A stretch of DNA of 64,000 nucleotides, from NCBI RefSeq assembly GCF_017573545.1, contig NZ_JAGEOK010000011.1:1-64000 (forward strand), given 5' to 3'. Source of the DNA: Actinomadura nitritigenes (lineage in GTDB: Bacteria > Actinomycetota > Actinomycetes > Streptosporangiales > Streptosporangiaceae). The position numbers and the translations under genes were made by a program. The notes below the pieces were generated by a model. That model searched no databases, was not told where the DNA came from, and saw nothing but the letters and a program-made list of their open reading frames with translations. Positions 7,972 to 16,935 of the stretch are shown piece after piece. Every line of letters begins with the position of its first letter. Position 1 is the stretch's first letter.

Positions 7972-8985
7972 ATGAAGGGCAGTGACCGTCCCCTGAGCGA
8001 GGCGTACGACGTCGCCCTGCTGGACCTCGACGGCGTCGTGTACGTCGGCCGGAGGCCCGTCCCGGCGGCGGCCGAGTCGCTCGCGAAGGCCCGCGCGGCG
8101 GGTCAGCGGCTGGCGTTCGTGACCAACAACGCGTCCCGGACGCCGTCCGCGGTGGCGGCGCTGCTCAACGATGTCGGCGTCCCCGCGCAGGCCGACGACG
8201 TGGTGACCTCGGCGCAGGCCGCCGCGCGGCTGCTGGCCGAGCGGCTGCCCGCCGGGTCCGAGGTGCTGGTCGTCGGCGGGATGGGGCTGCGGCAGGCCCT
8301 GTACGCGCGGGGGCTGCGGCCGGTGTCGGTGGCGTCCGGGCGCCCCCCGGCGGTCGTGCAGGGCTACGACCCGCGGCTGTCGTACGGGCTGCTGTCGGAG
8401 GGCGCCCAGGCGGTCGGCATGGGCGCCCTGTTCGTCGGCTCCAACCGCGACCTGACGATCCCGGGCGGCGACGGGCCGCTGCACCCGGGCAACGGGGCGC
8501 TGCTGCGCGTGATCAGCTCGGCCACGGGCGTCGAGCCGATCGTGACCGGCAAGCCCGAGCGGCCGCTGCACCAGGAGTCGATCATGCGGACGGGCGCCGA
8601 ACGCCCCCTGGTCGTCGGGGACCGGCTCGACACCGACATCGAGGGCGCCCTCAACGGCGGCGCCGACAGCCTGCTCGTCTTCACGGGCGTCACCGACCAC
8701 GTCCAGGCCCTCACGGCGCCGCCCCACCAGCGCCCCACCTACCTCGCGCACGACCTGACCGGGCTGCTCGTCCCGCACCCCGAGGTCGCGCGGGACGGGG
8801 GCCGGCACTCCTGCGGCGGCTGGACGGTGACCCAGGACGGCGACCGGTTCGAGATCACGGGCTCCGGCGAGCCCTACGACGGCCTGCGCGCCCTCGCGTC
8901 CGCCGCCTGGCAGGACGCGGCCCCGCCGGCGGCGGAGGCGCTCAGCGGAGCGCTGGGCGCCTTGCGGCTGCCCCGCCTGCGCTGA
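7972..8985 (+). CDS. HAD-IIA family phosphatase (NagD-like)
   Basis: 337 residues. HAD motif I is LLDLDGVVYVG (nucleophile and acid/base Asp), motif II FVTNNASRTPS, and motifs III/IV lie in GKPERPL and VVGDRLDTDIEGALNGG. The intervening cap places it in the NagD/4-nitrophenylphosphatase class IIA group. A C-terminal extension (about residues 270-337) is typical of actinobacterial homologues. ATG 7972 has AGGAG 6 nt upstream. Likely substrates are small phosphorylated metabolites such as glycerol phosphate or sugar phosphates. It is commonly seen near tlyA-nadK-recN in actinomycetes, as here. Confidence 0.9.
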   Translation: MKGSDRPLSEAYDVALLDLDGVVYVGRRPVPAAAESLAKARAAGQRLAFVTNNASRTPSAVAALLNDVGVPAQADDVVTSAQAAARLLAERLPAGSEVLVVGGMGLRQALYARGLRPVSVASGRPPAVVQGYDPRLSYGLLSEGAQAVGMGALFVGSNRDLTIPGGDGPLHPGNGALLRVISSATGVEPIVTGKPERPLHQESIMRTGAERPLVVGDRLDTDIEGALNGGADSLLVFTGVTDHVQALTAPPHQRPTYLAHDLTGLLVPHPEVARDGGRHSCGGWTVTQDGDRFEITGSGEPYDGLRALASAAWQDAAPPAAEALSGALGALRLPRLR

Positions 8986-9021
8986 CCGGGGCGACCGGGT
9001 CGACAGGGGCGAACCGGGCGA

Positions 9022-9363
9022 TCACAGCAGCCTGCGCAGCCGCAGCAGGTCGAACACGCTCGCCTCGACCTTGAGGCGGCCGGCCGCCCACGCCTTGGCC
9101 GGGTTCAGCTCCTCGTGCGCCATGGCGACGAGGTCGTCGCTGTCCACGGTCAGGCGGACCTGGGCCGAGGCCGGGTCGGCGGCGGGCTCGAACGGGTCCA
9201 GGCCGCCCACGTGCAGGCGCGTCCGGTAGGCCAGCCCGAGATCGGGGATGCGGCAGCTGATCGTGCGCTCGACCACGTGCTCGGCGAACCGGTCGGCGTC
9301 CACTTCCGCCAGCCGCTCCGCGATCCGGTCGAGCGCCGTCCGGCAGTCGTCCTCGTTCGCCAT
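9022..9363 (-). CDS. SCP2 sterol-binding domain-like protein
   Basis: 113 residues. The pattern RTISCRIPDLGLAYRTRLHV followed by AQVRLTVDSDDLVAMAHEEL and a closing AWAAGRLKVEASVFDLLRL matches the small lipid-binding SCP2 fold, in which helix-strand elements wrap a hydrophobic pocket. It is cytoplasmic with no signal peptide. GGGGAACGG precedes the ATG. It sits antisense inside an otherwise rightward cluster between the HAD and tlyA genes. The ligand is unknown. Confidence 0.78.
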   Translation of the reverse strand: MANEDDCRTALDRIAERLAEVDADRFAEHVVERTISCRIPDLGLAYRTRLHVGGLDPFEPAADPASAQVRLTVDSDDLVAMAHEELNPAKAWAAGRLKVEASVFDLLRLRRLL

Positions 9364-9479
9364 GGTCAGGCCGTTCCCCGTTCGATCGGCAACGATGTCG
9401 TTCTGGGACGGTAGCGTTCGCAGTGGCCGTGCGGCGACTCGCCGCCCGCGCCGGGAGGACCCAAGGGGAGGTACACGTG

Positions 9480-9788
9480 ATGTCCGACGAGCCCGCGGCG
9501 ACGCCGGGACCGGCGCCGGTCCCGCCGGCCGAGGCAGGCGGCGGGGAACCGGGCCTCCCGGCCGCGCCGCCGCCCGAGCCCACCGGCGACCCGCGGGTGG
9601 ACGAGGCCGTCGCGCGTCTGGCCGACCTGGCCGGACGGCCCGTCCCCGGCCACGTCGAGATCTTCGAGGGCGTCCACCAGCGCCTCCAGGACCTGCTGGC
9701 CGGGGCGGAGGGCCCCTCCGCCGAGGCGGGTCCGGCGGTGCCGCAGCCCCGGCCCGCGTTCCCCGACTCCCTGCGCCCCCGCCCGTGA
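9480..9788 (+). CDS. Small hypothetical protein before tlyA
   Basis: 102 residues, family not recognised with confidence. The first 40 are Pro/Ala/Glu-rich and probably disordered. The middle (DPRVDEAVARLADLAGRPVP, then HVEIFEGVHQRLQDLL) forms two predicted amphipathic helices; the tail is again Pro-rich. GGGGAGG at 9465-9471 lies 8 nt before ATG 9480, which decides the start over GTG 9477. It precedes tlyA by 31 nt and is probably co-transcribed with it. Small proteins of this kind often precede tlyA in actinomycetes. Confidence 0.7.
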   Translation: MSDEPAATPGPAPVPPAEAGGGEPGLPAAPPPEPTGDPRVDEAVARLADLAGRPVPGHVEIFEGVHQRLQDLLAGAEGPSAEAGPAVPQPRPAFPDSLRPRP

Positions 9789-9819
9789 GCCCGGTGGTGA
9801 CGATCGCGGGGGCGCGACG

Positions 9820-10623
9820 ATGGCGGTGAGGCGGCGGCTGGACGCCGAGCTGGTGCGGCGCGAGCTCGCCCGGTCCCGCGAGCACGCGAGCCAGCTGATC
9901 GCCGACGGCCGGGTCAGGGTCGCCGGGCAGCGCGCGACCAAGCCCGCGACGCAGGTCGAGACGGGCGCGGCGATCCTCGTGGACGAGGCCGCCGGCGGCC
10001 CCGAGTACGTCTCGCGCGGCGGCCACAAGCTCGCCGGCGCCCTGAAGGCGTTCCACGGCCTGGAGACCGAGGGCCGCGTGTGCCTCGACGCCGGCGCCTC
10101 GACCGGCGGGTTCACCGACGTGCTGCTGCGCGCGGGCGCCGCGCACGTGTACGCCGTCGACGTCGGGTACGGGCAGATCGCCTGGTCCCTGCGGACCGAC
10201 GAGCGGGTCACGGTGATCGAACGGGTCAACATCCGCGACCTGGAGCCCGGGACGCTCGGCGGCGCCCGGCCCGGCCTGGTGGTCGGCGACCTGTCGTTCA
10301 TCTCGCTCAAGCTCGTCCTCGGCCCCGTGCAGCGGTGCGCCGATCCCGCCGCCGACTACGCGATGATGGTCAAGCCGCAGTTCGAGGTCGGCAAGGACCG
10401 GGTCGGCGCCGGCGGCGTCGTCCGCGACCCGGAGCTGCGCGCCGAGGCGGTCCGCGGGGTCGCCCGGCACGCCGCGACGCTCGGGCTCGGCGTCCTCGGC
10501 GTGACCGCGAGCCCGCTGCCCGGGCCGTCGGGGAACGTCGAGTACTTCCTGTGGCTGCGGGCCGGCGCGCCGCCCCTGGACGACGCCGACCTGGAGAAGG
10601 CGATCGCGGAGGGCCCGCAGTGA
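9820..10623 (+). CDS. tlyA: TlyA family rRNA 2'-O-methyltransferase
   Basis: 267 residues, normal for TlyA. An N-terminal S4 RNA-binding domain (residues about 1-62, RRRLDAELVRRELARSREHA, then ADGRVRVAG) is followed by an FtsJ-type Rossmann methyltransferase domain with the SAM motif VCLDAGASTGGFTDVLL and VVGDLSFISL. The catalytic Lys/Asp/Lys/Glu type residues are present (GGHKLAGAL, VVGDLS, VKPQFE). Known TlyA enzymes methylate ribose at 16S C1409 and 23S C1920 and confer capreomycin sensitivity. It opens the conserved tlyA-nadK-recN-steA-steB block. Confidence 0.93.
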   Translation: MAVRRRLDAELVRRELARSREHASQLIADGRVRVAGQRATKPATQVETGAAILVDEAAGGPEYVSRGGHKLAGALKAFHGLETEGRVCLDAGASTGGFTDVLLRAGAAHVYAVDVGYGQIAWSLRTDERVTVIERVNIRDLEPGTLGGARPGLVVGDLSFISLKLVLGPVQRCADPAADYAMMVKPQFEVGKDRVGAGGVVRDPELRAEAVRGVARHAATLGLGVLGVTASPLPGPSGNVEYFLWLRAGAPPLDDADLEKAIAEGPQ

Positions 10624-10768
10624 TCGTGCGTGCGCGCGCGGCCGTACAGAGGGCGTCCGAGAACACAGCGGCCCGGAGAACGCCGCCCGCGGCGGGAACG
10701 TCCGCGGGTGGGGCGTTCGTCGAGAGGACGTCGGCACGCCGGGTCGGGCCGGGGAGTGGGGCGAGGGT

Positions 10769-11797
10769 ATGAGCAAGAGGTCGGTGCTGGTCGTGGCGCA
10801 CACCGGGCGGCCGGAGGCGGTCCGCAGCGCCCAGCTGGTCATCGAGCGGCTCAGCGCGGCCGGGATCTGCGTCCGGGTCCTGGACCGCGAGGCCGAGGAC
10901 ATCGGCTGCGCGGGCGTGGACGTGATGCCGAGCACGGCGGCCGCCGCGGAGGGCGCCGAGGTCGTGATGGTGCTCGGCGGCGACGGGACGCTGCTGCGCG
11001 CGGCCGACCTCACCCGCGCGTCCGGGACGCCGCTGCTGGGCGTGAACCTGGGGCACGTCGGGTTCCTCGCCGAGGCCGAGCGGGAGGACCTCGCCGCCAC
11101 CGTCGACCGGGTGGTGACGCGCCGCTACGACGTCGAGGAGCGGATGACGATCGACGTCACCGTCCGCCGCAACGGCACCCTGATGGGCGCGACGTGGGCG
11201 CTGAACGAGGCCAGCATCGAGAAGGCCGAGCGGGAGCGCATGCTGGAGGTCGTCGCCGAGATCGATGGGCGCCCCCTGTCGAACTGGGGCTGCGACGGCG
11301 TGGTGTGCGCCACCCCGACCGGGTCGACCGCGTACGCGTTCTCCGCGGGCGGGCCCGTGGTGTGGCCGGAGGTGGAGGCGATGCTGGTGGTGCCGATCAG
11401 CGCGCACTCGCTGTTCGCCCGCCCGCTGGTGGTCTCGCCGCGCTCGCAGGTCGCGGTGGAGGTGCTCGCGGACACGCCGCGCGCGGTGCTGTGGTGCGAC
11501 GGACAGCGGACCCTCGACCTGCCGCCCGGCGCCCGGGTCGAGGTGCGGCGCGGCACCGAGCCGGTCCGGCTCGCCCGGCTGCACCTCACCCCGTTCACCG
11601 ACCGGCTCGTGACCAAGTTCGGGCTTCCGGTGACGGGCTGGCGGGGCCGGGTCCGGCAGCCCGCGACCCCCTCCCCAGCGGAGGAGGCTCCGCAGGTCAC
11701 CGGGGTGGAGACGATCGGCGGCGGAACAGGTACCGCGCGCGGGGCGTCCGATCTCGCCGGGACGGACGGGGGAGCATCCGGCGTGCAGAGTGGATAA
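10769..11797 (+). CDS. nadK: NAD kinase
   Basis: 342 residues. The kinase GGDGT motif is present (MVLGGDGTLLRAA), with the NAD-binding ALNEASIEK segment and the glycine-rich GCDGVVCATPTGSTAY block. It phosphorylates NAD to NADP using ATP or polyphosphate in the cytoplasm. The C-terminal 45 residues beyond the fold are low-complexity. A GAGGG lies just before ATG 10769. A 145-nt gap without visible signals separates it from tlyA. recN follows, as in mycobacteria and streptomycetes. Confidence 0.93.
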   Translation: MSKRSVLVVAHTGRPEAVRSAQLVIERLSAAGICVRVLDREAEDIGCAGVDVMPSTAAAAEGAEVVMVLGGDGTLLRAADLTRASGTPLLGVNLGHVGFLAEAEREDLAATVDRVVTRRYDVEERMTIDVTVRRNGTLMGATWALNEASIEKAERERMLEVVAEIDGRPLSNWGCDGVVCATPTGSTAYAFSAGGPVVWPEVEAMLVVPISAHSLFARPLVVSPRSQVAVEVLADTPRAVLWCDGQRTLDLPPGARVEVRRGTEPVRLARLHLTPFTDRLVTKFGLPVTGWRGRVRQPATPSPAEEAPQVTGVETIGGGTGTARGASDLAGTDGGASGVQSG

Positions 11798-11855
11798 TCT
11801 CCACAGGCGCTGATCGGGGATTCGTTTGCGGAGGGTTGTGACGCTGGTGCGTCCG

Positions 11856-13562
11856 ATGGTCGATGAGGTGCGGATCCAGGGCCTCGGCGTGATCGACGAG
11901 GCCGTGCTCGATCTGTCGCCGGGGTTCAACGTGGTGACCGGCGAGACCGGGGCCGGCAAGACCATGGTGGTGACGAGCCTCGGCCTGCTGTTCGGCGGCC
12001 GCGCCGATCCGCAGCGGGTCCGGCCCGGCGCCGGCCGCGCCACCGTGGAGGGGCGGATCGTGGTCGACCCGGGCGGCCGGGTGGTCGAGCGGGTCGAGGA
12101 GTCCGGCGGCGAGCTGGACGACGGCGCGCTGATCGTGACGCGGTCGGTGTCCGCGGAGGGCCGCTCCCGGGCGTTCCTCGGCGGCCGGTCCGTCCCGGTG
12201 AGCGTGCTGATCAACCTCGCCGACGACCTGGTCGCCGTGCACGGCCAGTCCGACCAGCAGCGGCTCCTGCAGGCCGGGCGGCAGCGCGGCGCGCTGGACC
12301 GGTACGCGGGCGCCGCCCTCACCAAGCCGATGCGCGCCTACACCAAGGCCTACCAGCGGCACCGCCAGGTCAGCGCGCTGCTGGAGGAGCTGACGACGCG
12401 GTCGCGGGAGCGCACGCAGGAGGCCGACGTGCTCCGCTTCGGCCTGGAGGAGATCGAGAAGGTCGACCCCAAGGAGGGCGAGGACGTCGACCTCGCCGCC
12501 GAGGAGGAGCGGCTCGGGCACGCCGACGCGCTGCGCGGCGCGGCCGACACCGCGCACGAGGCGCTGCTCGGCGACGCCGCCGCCGCGTTCGAGGCCGCGA
12601 ACGTGACGAGCCTGCTCGGCCAGGCCCGCAACGCCCTGGAGGCCGTCCGCGAGCACGACCCGGAGCTGGCGGCGCTCGCCGACCGGCTCGCCGAGGCCGG
12701 CTACCTCGTCTCCGACGTCGGCACCGACCTCGCGTCCTACGCCGAGTCCGTGGACGCCGACCCGGCGCGGCTCGCCGCCGTCCAGGAGCGGCGCGCCGAG
12801 CTGACCTCGCTGGTCCGCAAGTACGGCGGCGAGGAGGGGACGGTCGCGGAGGTGCTGGAGTGGGCGCGCCGGTCGGCGTCCCGCCTCACCGAGCTGGACG
12901 GCGACGACGACCGCATCGAGGAGCTGCGCGCCGAGCACGCCGAGCTGACCGAGCGGCTCGCCGCCGAGGCGGCGGAGCTGACCGCGGTCCGCGGCCGCGC
13001 CGCCGAGCGGTTCTCCGAGGCCGTCACCGCGGAGCTGACCGCGCTGGCGATGCCGCACGCCCGCGTCGTGGTCACGGTCACGCCGACCGACGACTACGGC
13101 CCGCACGGCGTCGACGAGGTCGAGGTGCGGCTCGCCCCGCACCCCGGAGCCCCGCCGCTGCCGCTGCACAAGGGCGCGTCGGGCGGCGAGCTGTCCCGGG
13201 TGATGCTGGCGATCGAGGTGGTGTTCGCCGGCGCCGACCCCGTCCCCACGTTCGTGTTCGACGAGGTCGACGCGGGCGTCGGCGGCAAGGCGGCGGTGGA
13301 GATCGGCCGCCGGCTCGCCCGCCTCGCCCGCAACGCGCAGGTGATCGTCGTCACCCACCTGCCGCAGGTCGCCGCGTTCGCCGACCAGCACCTGCTGGTG
13401 GAGAAGTCCGACGACGGCACCGTCACCAGCAGCGGCGTCACCGCGCTGGACCGGGAGGGCCGGATCCGGGAGCTGTCCCGGATGCTCGCCGGCCTGGAGG
13501 ACTCCGAGCTCGGCCGGGCGCACGCCGAGGAACTGCTGGCCATGGCCGCCGAAGAACGCTAG
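11856..13562 (+). CDS. recN: DNA repair protein RecN
   Basis: 568 residues from ATG 11856. The SMC-like ATPase has Walker A TGETGAGKTMVVTSL near the N-terminus. A central coiled-coil arm with repeated Glu/Leu/Arg helices follows, then the signature KGASGGELSRVMLAIE and Walker B PTFVFDEVDAGVGG. RecN acts in double-strand break repair. In-frame upstream starts exist (TTG 11826, GTG 11838, GTG 11847), and GGAGGG at 11830-11835 would suit GTG 11847 best. ATG 11856 matches the usual N-terminus of homologues (M-x-E-E-M/V-R-I). I see no clear LexA box upstream. Confidence 0.92.
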   Translation: MVDEVRIQGLGVIDEAVLDLSPGFNVVTGETGAGKTMVVTSLGLLFGGRADPQRVRPGAGRATVEGRIVVDPGGRVVERVEESGGELDDGALIVTRSVSAEGRSRAFLGGRSVPVSVLINLADDLVAVHGQSDQQRLLQAGRQRGALDRYAGAALTKPMRAYTKAYQRHRQVSALLEELTTRSRERTQEADVLRFGLEEIEKVDPKEGEDVDLAAEEERLGHADALRGAADTAHEALLGDAAAAFEAANVTSLLGQARNALEAVREHDPELAALADRLAEAGYLVSDVGTDLASYAESVDADPARLAAVQERRAELTSLVRKYGGEEGTVAEVLEWARRSASRLTELDGDDDRIEELRAEHAELTERLAAEAAELTAVRGRAAERFSEAVTAELTALAMPHARVVVTVTPTDDYGPHGVDEVEVRLAPHPGAPPLPLHKGASGGELSRVMLAIEVVFAGADPVPTFVFDEVDAGVGGKAAVEIGRRLARLARNAQVIVVTHLPQVAAFADQHLLVEKSDDGTVTSSGVTALDREGRIRELSRMLAGLEDSELGRAHAEELLAMAAEER

Positions 13563-13676
13563 CCGCTCCGCGAACAGGGAGAACGCACAAGTGAACACGG
13601 TGGGCGACGGGCCGGACACGCCCCGTCGATCGTCCCTGCGGCCCTTTACTCCCGTGCTCTGGCAGGATGGCAGGCG

Positions 13677-14921
13677 ATGAACGAACCGGCTCCCACCACC
13701 GAGCGGCGCGCCCGGCTGACGCAGCGGCTGACGCTGCCGCGCCGCGTGCTCGCGCTCGGCCGCGGCCGCGACGACGGCCGGCAGGGGGTCAGCGCGACCG
13801 TCCGGCTGGACCGCCGCACCAAGGACCTGACCAAGCGGCTGCAGCCCGGCGAGGTCGCCGTGATCGACCATGTCGACCTCGACCGCGTCAGCGCCGAGGC
13901 GCTGGTGTCGTGCCAGGTCGGCGCGGTGGTGAACGTCGCCCCGAGCATCTCGGGCCGGTACCCGAACCTGGGCCCGCAGATCCTGGTGGACGCCGGCGTC
14001 CCGCTCGTCGACGACGTCGGCCCGGAGGTCTTCGGCAAGTTGCACGAGGGCGACCAGGTCCGGGTCGAGGGCGCGTCGGTCTTCCTCGGCGAGGACGTCG
14101 TCGCCAAGGGCACCGAGCAGACCGCCGAGACGGTCGAGACGGCGCTCACCGAGGCCAAGGCGGGGCTCGCCAGCCAGCTCGAGGCGTTCGTCGCCAACAC
14201 GATGGAGTACGTCAAGCGCGAGCGCGACCTGCTCATCGACGGCGTCGGTGTGCCCGAGGTGGCCACGAAGATCAACGGCCGGCACGCGCTGATCGTGGTC
14301 CGCGGCTACCACTACCGCGAGGACATCGCGACCCTGCGGCCCTACATCCGCGAGTACCGGCCGGTCCTGATCGGGGTGGACGGCGGCGCGGACGCGCTGC
14401 TGGAGGCCGGCTACCGCCCCGACATGATCGTCGGCGACATGGACTCGGTCTCCGACGACGCGCTGACCTGCGGCGCGGAGATCGTCGTGCACGCCTACCG
14501 GGACGGGCGGGCGCCCGGCCTGAAGCGGGTGCACGAGCTGGGCCAGGAGGCCGTGGTCTTCCCCGCGACCGCCACCAGCGAGGACATCGCGATGCTGCTC
14601 GCCGACGACAAGGGCGCCACCCTGATCGTCGCGGTCGGCACGCACGCCAACATGGTCGAGTTCCTCGACAAGGGCCGCGCCGGCATGGCCAGCACGTTCC
14701 TCACCCGCCTCCGGGTCGGCAGCAAGCTGGTGGACGCCAAGGGCGTCTCCCGGCTGTACCGCAGCCGCATCTCCACCTGGTCGCTGCTGTTCCTCGTCCT
14801 CGGCGCCTTCGTCGCCATCGTCACCGCCGTCGCCATGTCACCGGCGGGGGACGTCATCAGTCCCCTGCTGGCCGACCGCTGGCACGCCTTCGTCTTCTGG
14901 CTGACCGGACTCTTCACGTGA
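13677..14921 (+). CDS. steA: Cytokinetic ring protein SteA
   Basis: 414 residues. The central domain resembles thiamin pyrophosphokinase (LIGVDGGADALLEAGYRPDM, VGDMDSVSDDAL), preceded by a family-specific region (VAVIDHVDLDRVSAEALVSC) and followed by a C-terminal transmembrane helix (WSLLFLVLGAFVAIVTAVAM). In Corynebacterium, SteA and SteB act together in septum splitting and recruit cell-wall hydrolase activators. CAGGAT 8 nt before the ATG and no Shine-Dalgarno suggest a leaderless start. The gene overlaps steB by 4 nt (GTGA). Confidence 0.88.
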   Translation: MNEPAPTTERRARLTQRLTLPRRVLALGRGRDDGRQGVSATVRLDRRTKDLTKRLQPGEVAVIDHVDLDRVSAEALVSCQVGAVVNVAPSISGRYPNLGPQILVDAGVPLVDDVGPEVFGKLHEGDQVRVEGASVFLGEDVVAKGTEQTAETVETALTEAKAGLASQLEAFVANTMEYVKRERDLLIDGVGVPEVATKINGRHALIVVRGYHYREDIATLRPYIREYRPVLIGVDGGADALLEAGYRPDMIVGDMDSVSDDALTCGAEIVVHAYRDGRAPGLKRVHELGQEAVVFPATATSEDIAMLLADDKGATLIVAVGTHANMVEFLDKGRAGMASTFLTRLRVGSKLVDAKGVSRLYRSRISTWSLLFLVLGAFVAIVTAVAMSPAGDVISPLLADRWHAFVFWLTGLFT

Positions 14922-15874
14922 TCGATTTCCGCTACCACCTCGTCTCCATCGTCGCGATCTTCCTCGCGCTGGCGCTCGGCATCGTGCTGGGCTCCACCAC
15001 CCTGTCCAACTCGGTCGGCGACACGCTGCGCAAGCAGGTCAGCTCGGCGACCCGCAGCGCCCAGGAGGCGCGGGTCCAGCAGCGCCAGCTGCAGCACCAG
15101 GTGAACGGGGAGGAGCAGTTCAGCAAGGTGCTGTCGCCGCAGCTCGTCGCGGACCGGCTGAAGGGCCAGTCCGTCGTGCTGATCGAGACGCCGGGCGCCG
15201 GCAGCGACAGCATCGACCAGGTCAGCGAGCTGGCCAAGGACGCGGGCGCCGCCGTCACCGGCCGGGTGACGATCCAGAAGAAGCTGCTGGACGACGACCA
15301 GCAGAGCACCCTGGACGAGCTGGCCACCCAGCTGAAGAGCGACGACGTGGAGTTCCCGTCGGGCGCCGGCTCCTACGACAAGGCGGGCGCGGTGCTGGCG
15401 AACGCGCTGCTCACCCGCGACCCCGCCAAGACCGGCCGCGAGGACGCCGCCGGCGGGGCCGTGCTCAGCGGCTTCAAGCAGGCCGGGTACATCACCACCA
15501 GCGGCAAGCCCGGCCGGCACGCCACCCTTGCCGTGATGGTCGCGCCGGCCAACCCGTACGCCTACGACGGCGGGGACCAGGACAACAAGGCACTGATCTC
15601 GCTGGCCACCGCACTCGACGGCGCCGGTCGCGGTACGGTCGTCGGAGGCCCCGTCACCTCCGCGCAGGAGGGCGGGCTGATCGCGGCGCTGCGTGACTCC
15701 GACGCCGGCGACTCGGTCTCCGCCGTCGACATGGTGGACACCTCGTCCGGGCAGGTCGTGACGATCCTGGCGCTGCAGAACGAGCTGAACGGCAAGTCCG
15801 GACAGTACGGGACGGGCGCCGGCGCGAGCGGCTACCTGCCCTCGCCCGCGCCCACGGCGGGGAAGAGCGGGTGA
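14918..15874 (+). CDS. steB: SteB / MctB family membrane-anchored protein
   Basis: 318 residues. A single N-terminal transmembrane helix (IDFRYHLVSIVAIFLALALG) precedes a coiled coil (residues about 40-75, Gln/Arg-rich) and an extracytoplasmic domain. The family is annotated as 'copper transporter' after mycobacterial MctB and as SteB in Corynebacterium; location directly after steA favours the septum role. GTG 14918 overlaps the steA stop, indicating translational coupling. It ends with an Ala/Pro/Ser tail (GYLPSPAPTAG). Confidence 0.88.
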   Translation: MIDFRYHLVSIVAIFLALALGIVLGSTTLSNSVGDTLRKQVSSATRSAQEARVQQRQLQHQVNGEEQFSKVLSPQLVADRLKGQSVVLIETPGAGSDSIDQVSELAKDAGAAVTGRVTIQKKLLDDDQQSTLDELATQLKSDDVEFPSGAGSYDKAGAVLANALLTRDPAKTGREDAAGGAVLSGFKQAGYITTSGKPGRHATLAVMVAPANPYAYDGGDQDNKALISLATALDGAGRGTVVGGPVTSAQEGGLIAALRDSDAGDSVSAVDMVDTSSGQVVTILALQNELNGKSGQYGTGAGASGYLPSPAPTAGKSG

Positions 15875-15881
15875 CGACCTG

Positions 15882-16877
15882 ATGAACCGACGCATCGCCT
15901 CGGGTTCGGCGAGGGGCGCGCGGCTGCTGGCGGGGATGGGCCTCGGCGCCGTCGCGGCGCGGGCCGCGTACGTCGCGCTGACGCGGCGCCCGCCGGGCCT
16001 CAACGGCCTGCCGGGCGAGGAGGTGTGGGACCGCACCAACCACCGCGGTGAGCCGGTCACGCTGCTGGAGGGCCCCGCGCTGGTCGCGGGCGCCGCCGCG
16101 GCCGGGCTCCTCGCGCCCGGCGCCACCGGCCGCACCCGCGCCGCCGCGCTGCTCGCCGGCGCCGCGTCCGGGATCCTCGGCGGCTACGACGACCTGGCGG
16201 GCTCGGCGTCGTCCCGCGGTTTCAAGGGCCATCTCGGCGCGCTCGCCCGCGGCGAGGTGACGAGCGGCGCGGTGAAGATCATCGGCATCGGCGTGACCGG
16301 GCTGGCCGCCGCCGCGATCGCCGGCTCGCCCGCCCCGACGCGGCGCGGCCGCGCGTTCGACACCGTCGTGAACGGCGCGATCGTGGCCGGGAGCGCCAAC
16401 CTGATGAACCTGTTCGACCTGCGGCCCGGCCGGGCCATCAAGGTCGGCGTCATCACCGGGACGCCGCTGGCGCTGGCCCGGCCGTCGTCGGCCGTCGTCG
16501 CCGCGCCGCTGGGCGCCGCCGCGGCGCTGCTCCCCGAGGACCTCGCCGAGCGGGCGATGCTCGGCGACACCGGCTCCAACGCGCTGGGCGCGCTGCTCGG
16601 GCTGGCCGCGACGCGGCTCGGCCGCGGGCCCCGGCTGGCCGTGCTGGGCGGGCTCGTCGCGCTGAACGCGGCCAGCGAGTTCGTCAGCTTCACCAAGGTC
16701 ATCGCGGCGAACCCGGTGCTGAACCGGATCGACATGCTCGGCCGCCGCCCCGTCGCGGCGCCCGCCCCCGCGGCCGCCACCGAGGCCGACAAGCCGGACA
16801 TGGAGGACGCGTTCCGGGTGCACGTGCCGCCGCAGTCGGGTCCCGCCGGGGACGGCGTCACCGCGGACCCCGCGTAG
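15882..16877 (+). CDS. MraY/WecA-like glycosyl-1-phosphate transferase
   Basis: 331 residues, polytopic. Motifs of polyprenyl-phosphate N-acetylhexosamine-1-phosphate transferases are visible though diverged: GGYDDLAG (the DD Mg site), NLMNLFDLRPGRA (from NAxNLxDGxxGL) and AMLGDTGSNALGALLG (from GDTGS). The usual catalytic Asp in NLxDG is kept as NLFD. It is short for MraY, with a soluble 40-residue C-terminus. It probably transfers a sugar phosphate to a lipid carrier, or is a non-catalytic relative. It lies 7 nt after steB and before a flippase and a glycosyltransferase, which supports lipid-linked glycan assembly. Confidence 0.78.
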   Translation: MNRRIASGSARGARLLAGMGLGAVAARAAYVALTRRPPGLNGLPGEEVWDRTNHRGEPVTLLEGPALVAGAAAAGLLAPGATGRTRAAALLAGAASGILGGYDDLAGSASSRGFKGHLGALARGEVTSGAVKIIGIGVTGLAAAAIAGSPAPTRRGRAFDTVVNGAIVAGSANLMNLFDLRPGRAIKVGVITGTPLALARPSSAVVAAPLGAAAALLPEDLAERAMLGDTGSNALGALLGLAATRLGRGPRLAVLGGLVALNAASEFVSFTKVIAANPVLNRIDMLGRRPVAAPAPAAATEADKPDMEDAFRVHVPPQSGPAGDGVTADPA

Positions 16878-16935
16878 GATCGCGGCGCCCCCGGCCGATC
16901 CCGACAGCGCCTTCCGTGACGAGTGCCCCTCACCG

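Noticed and set aside
11798..11855. Possible LexA box before recN
   Set aside because: RecN is often SOS-controlled, but no GAAC-N4-GTTC-like sequence is present here.
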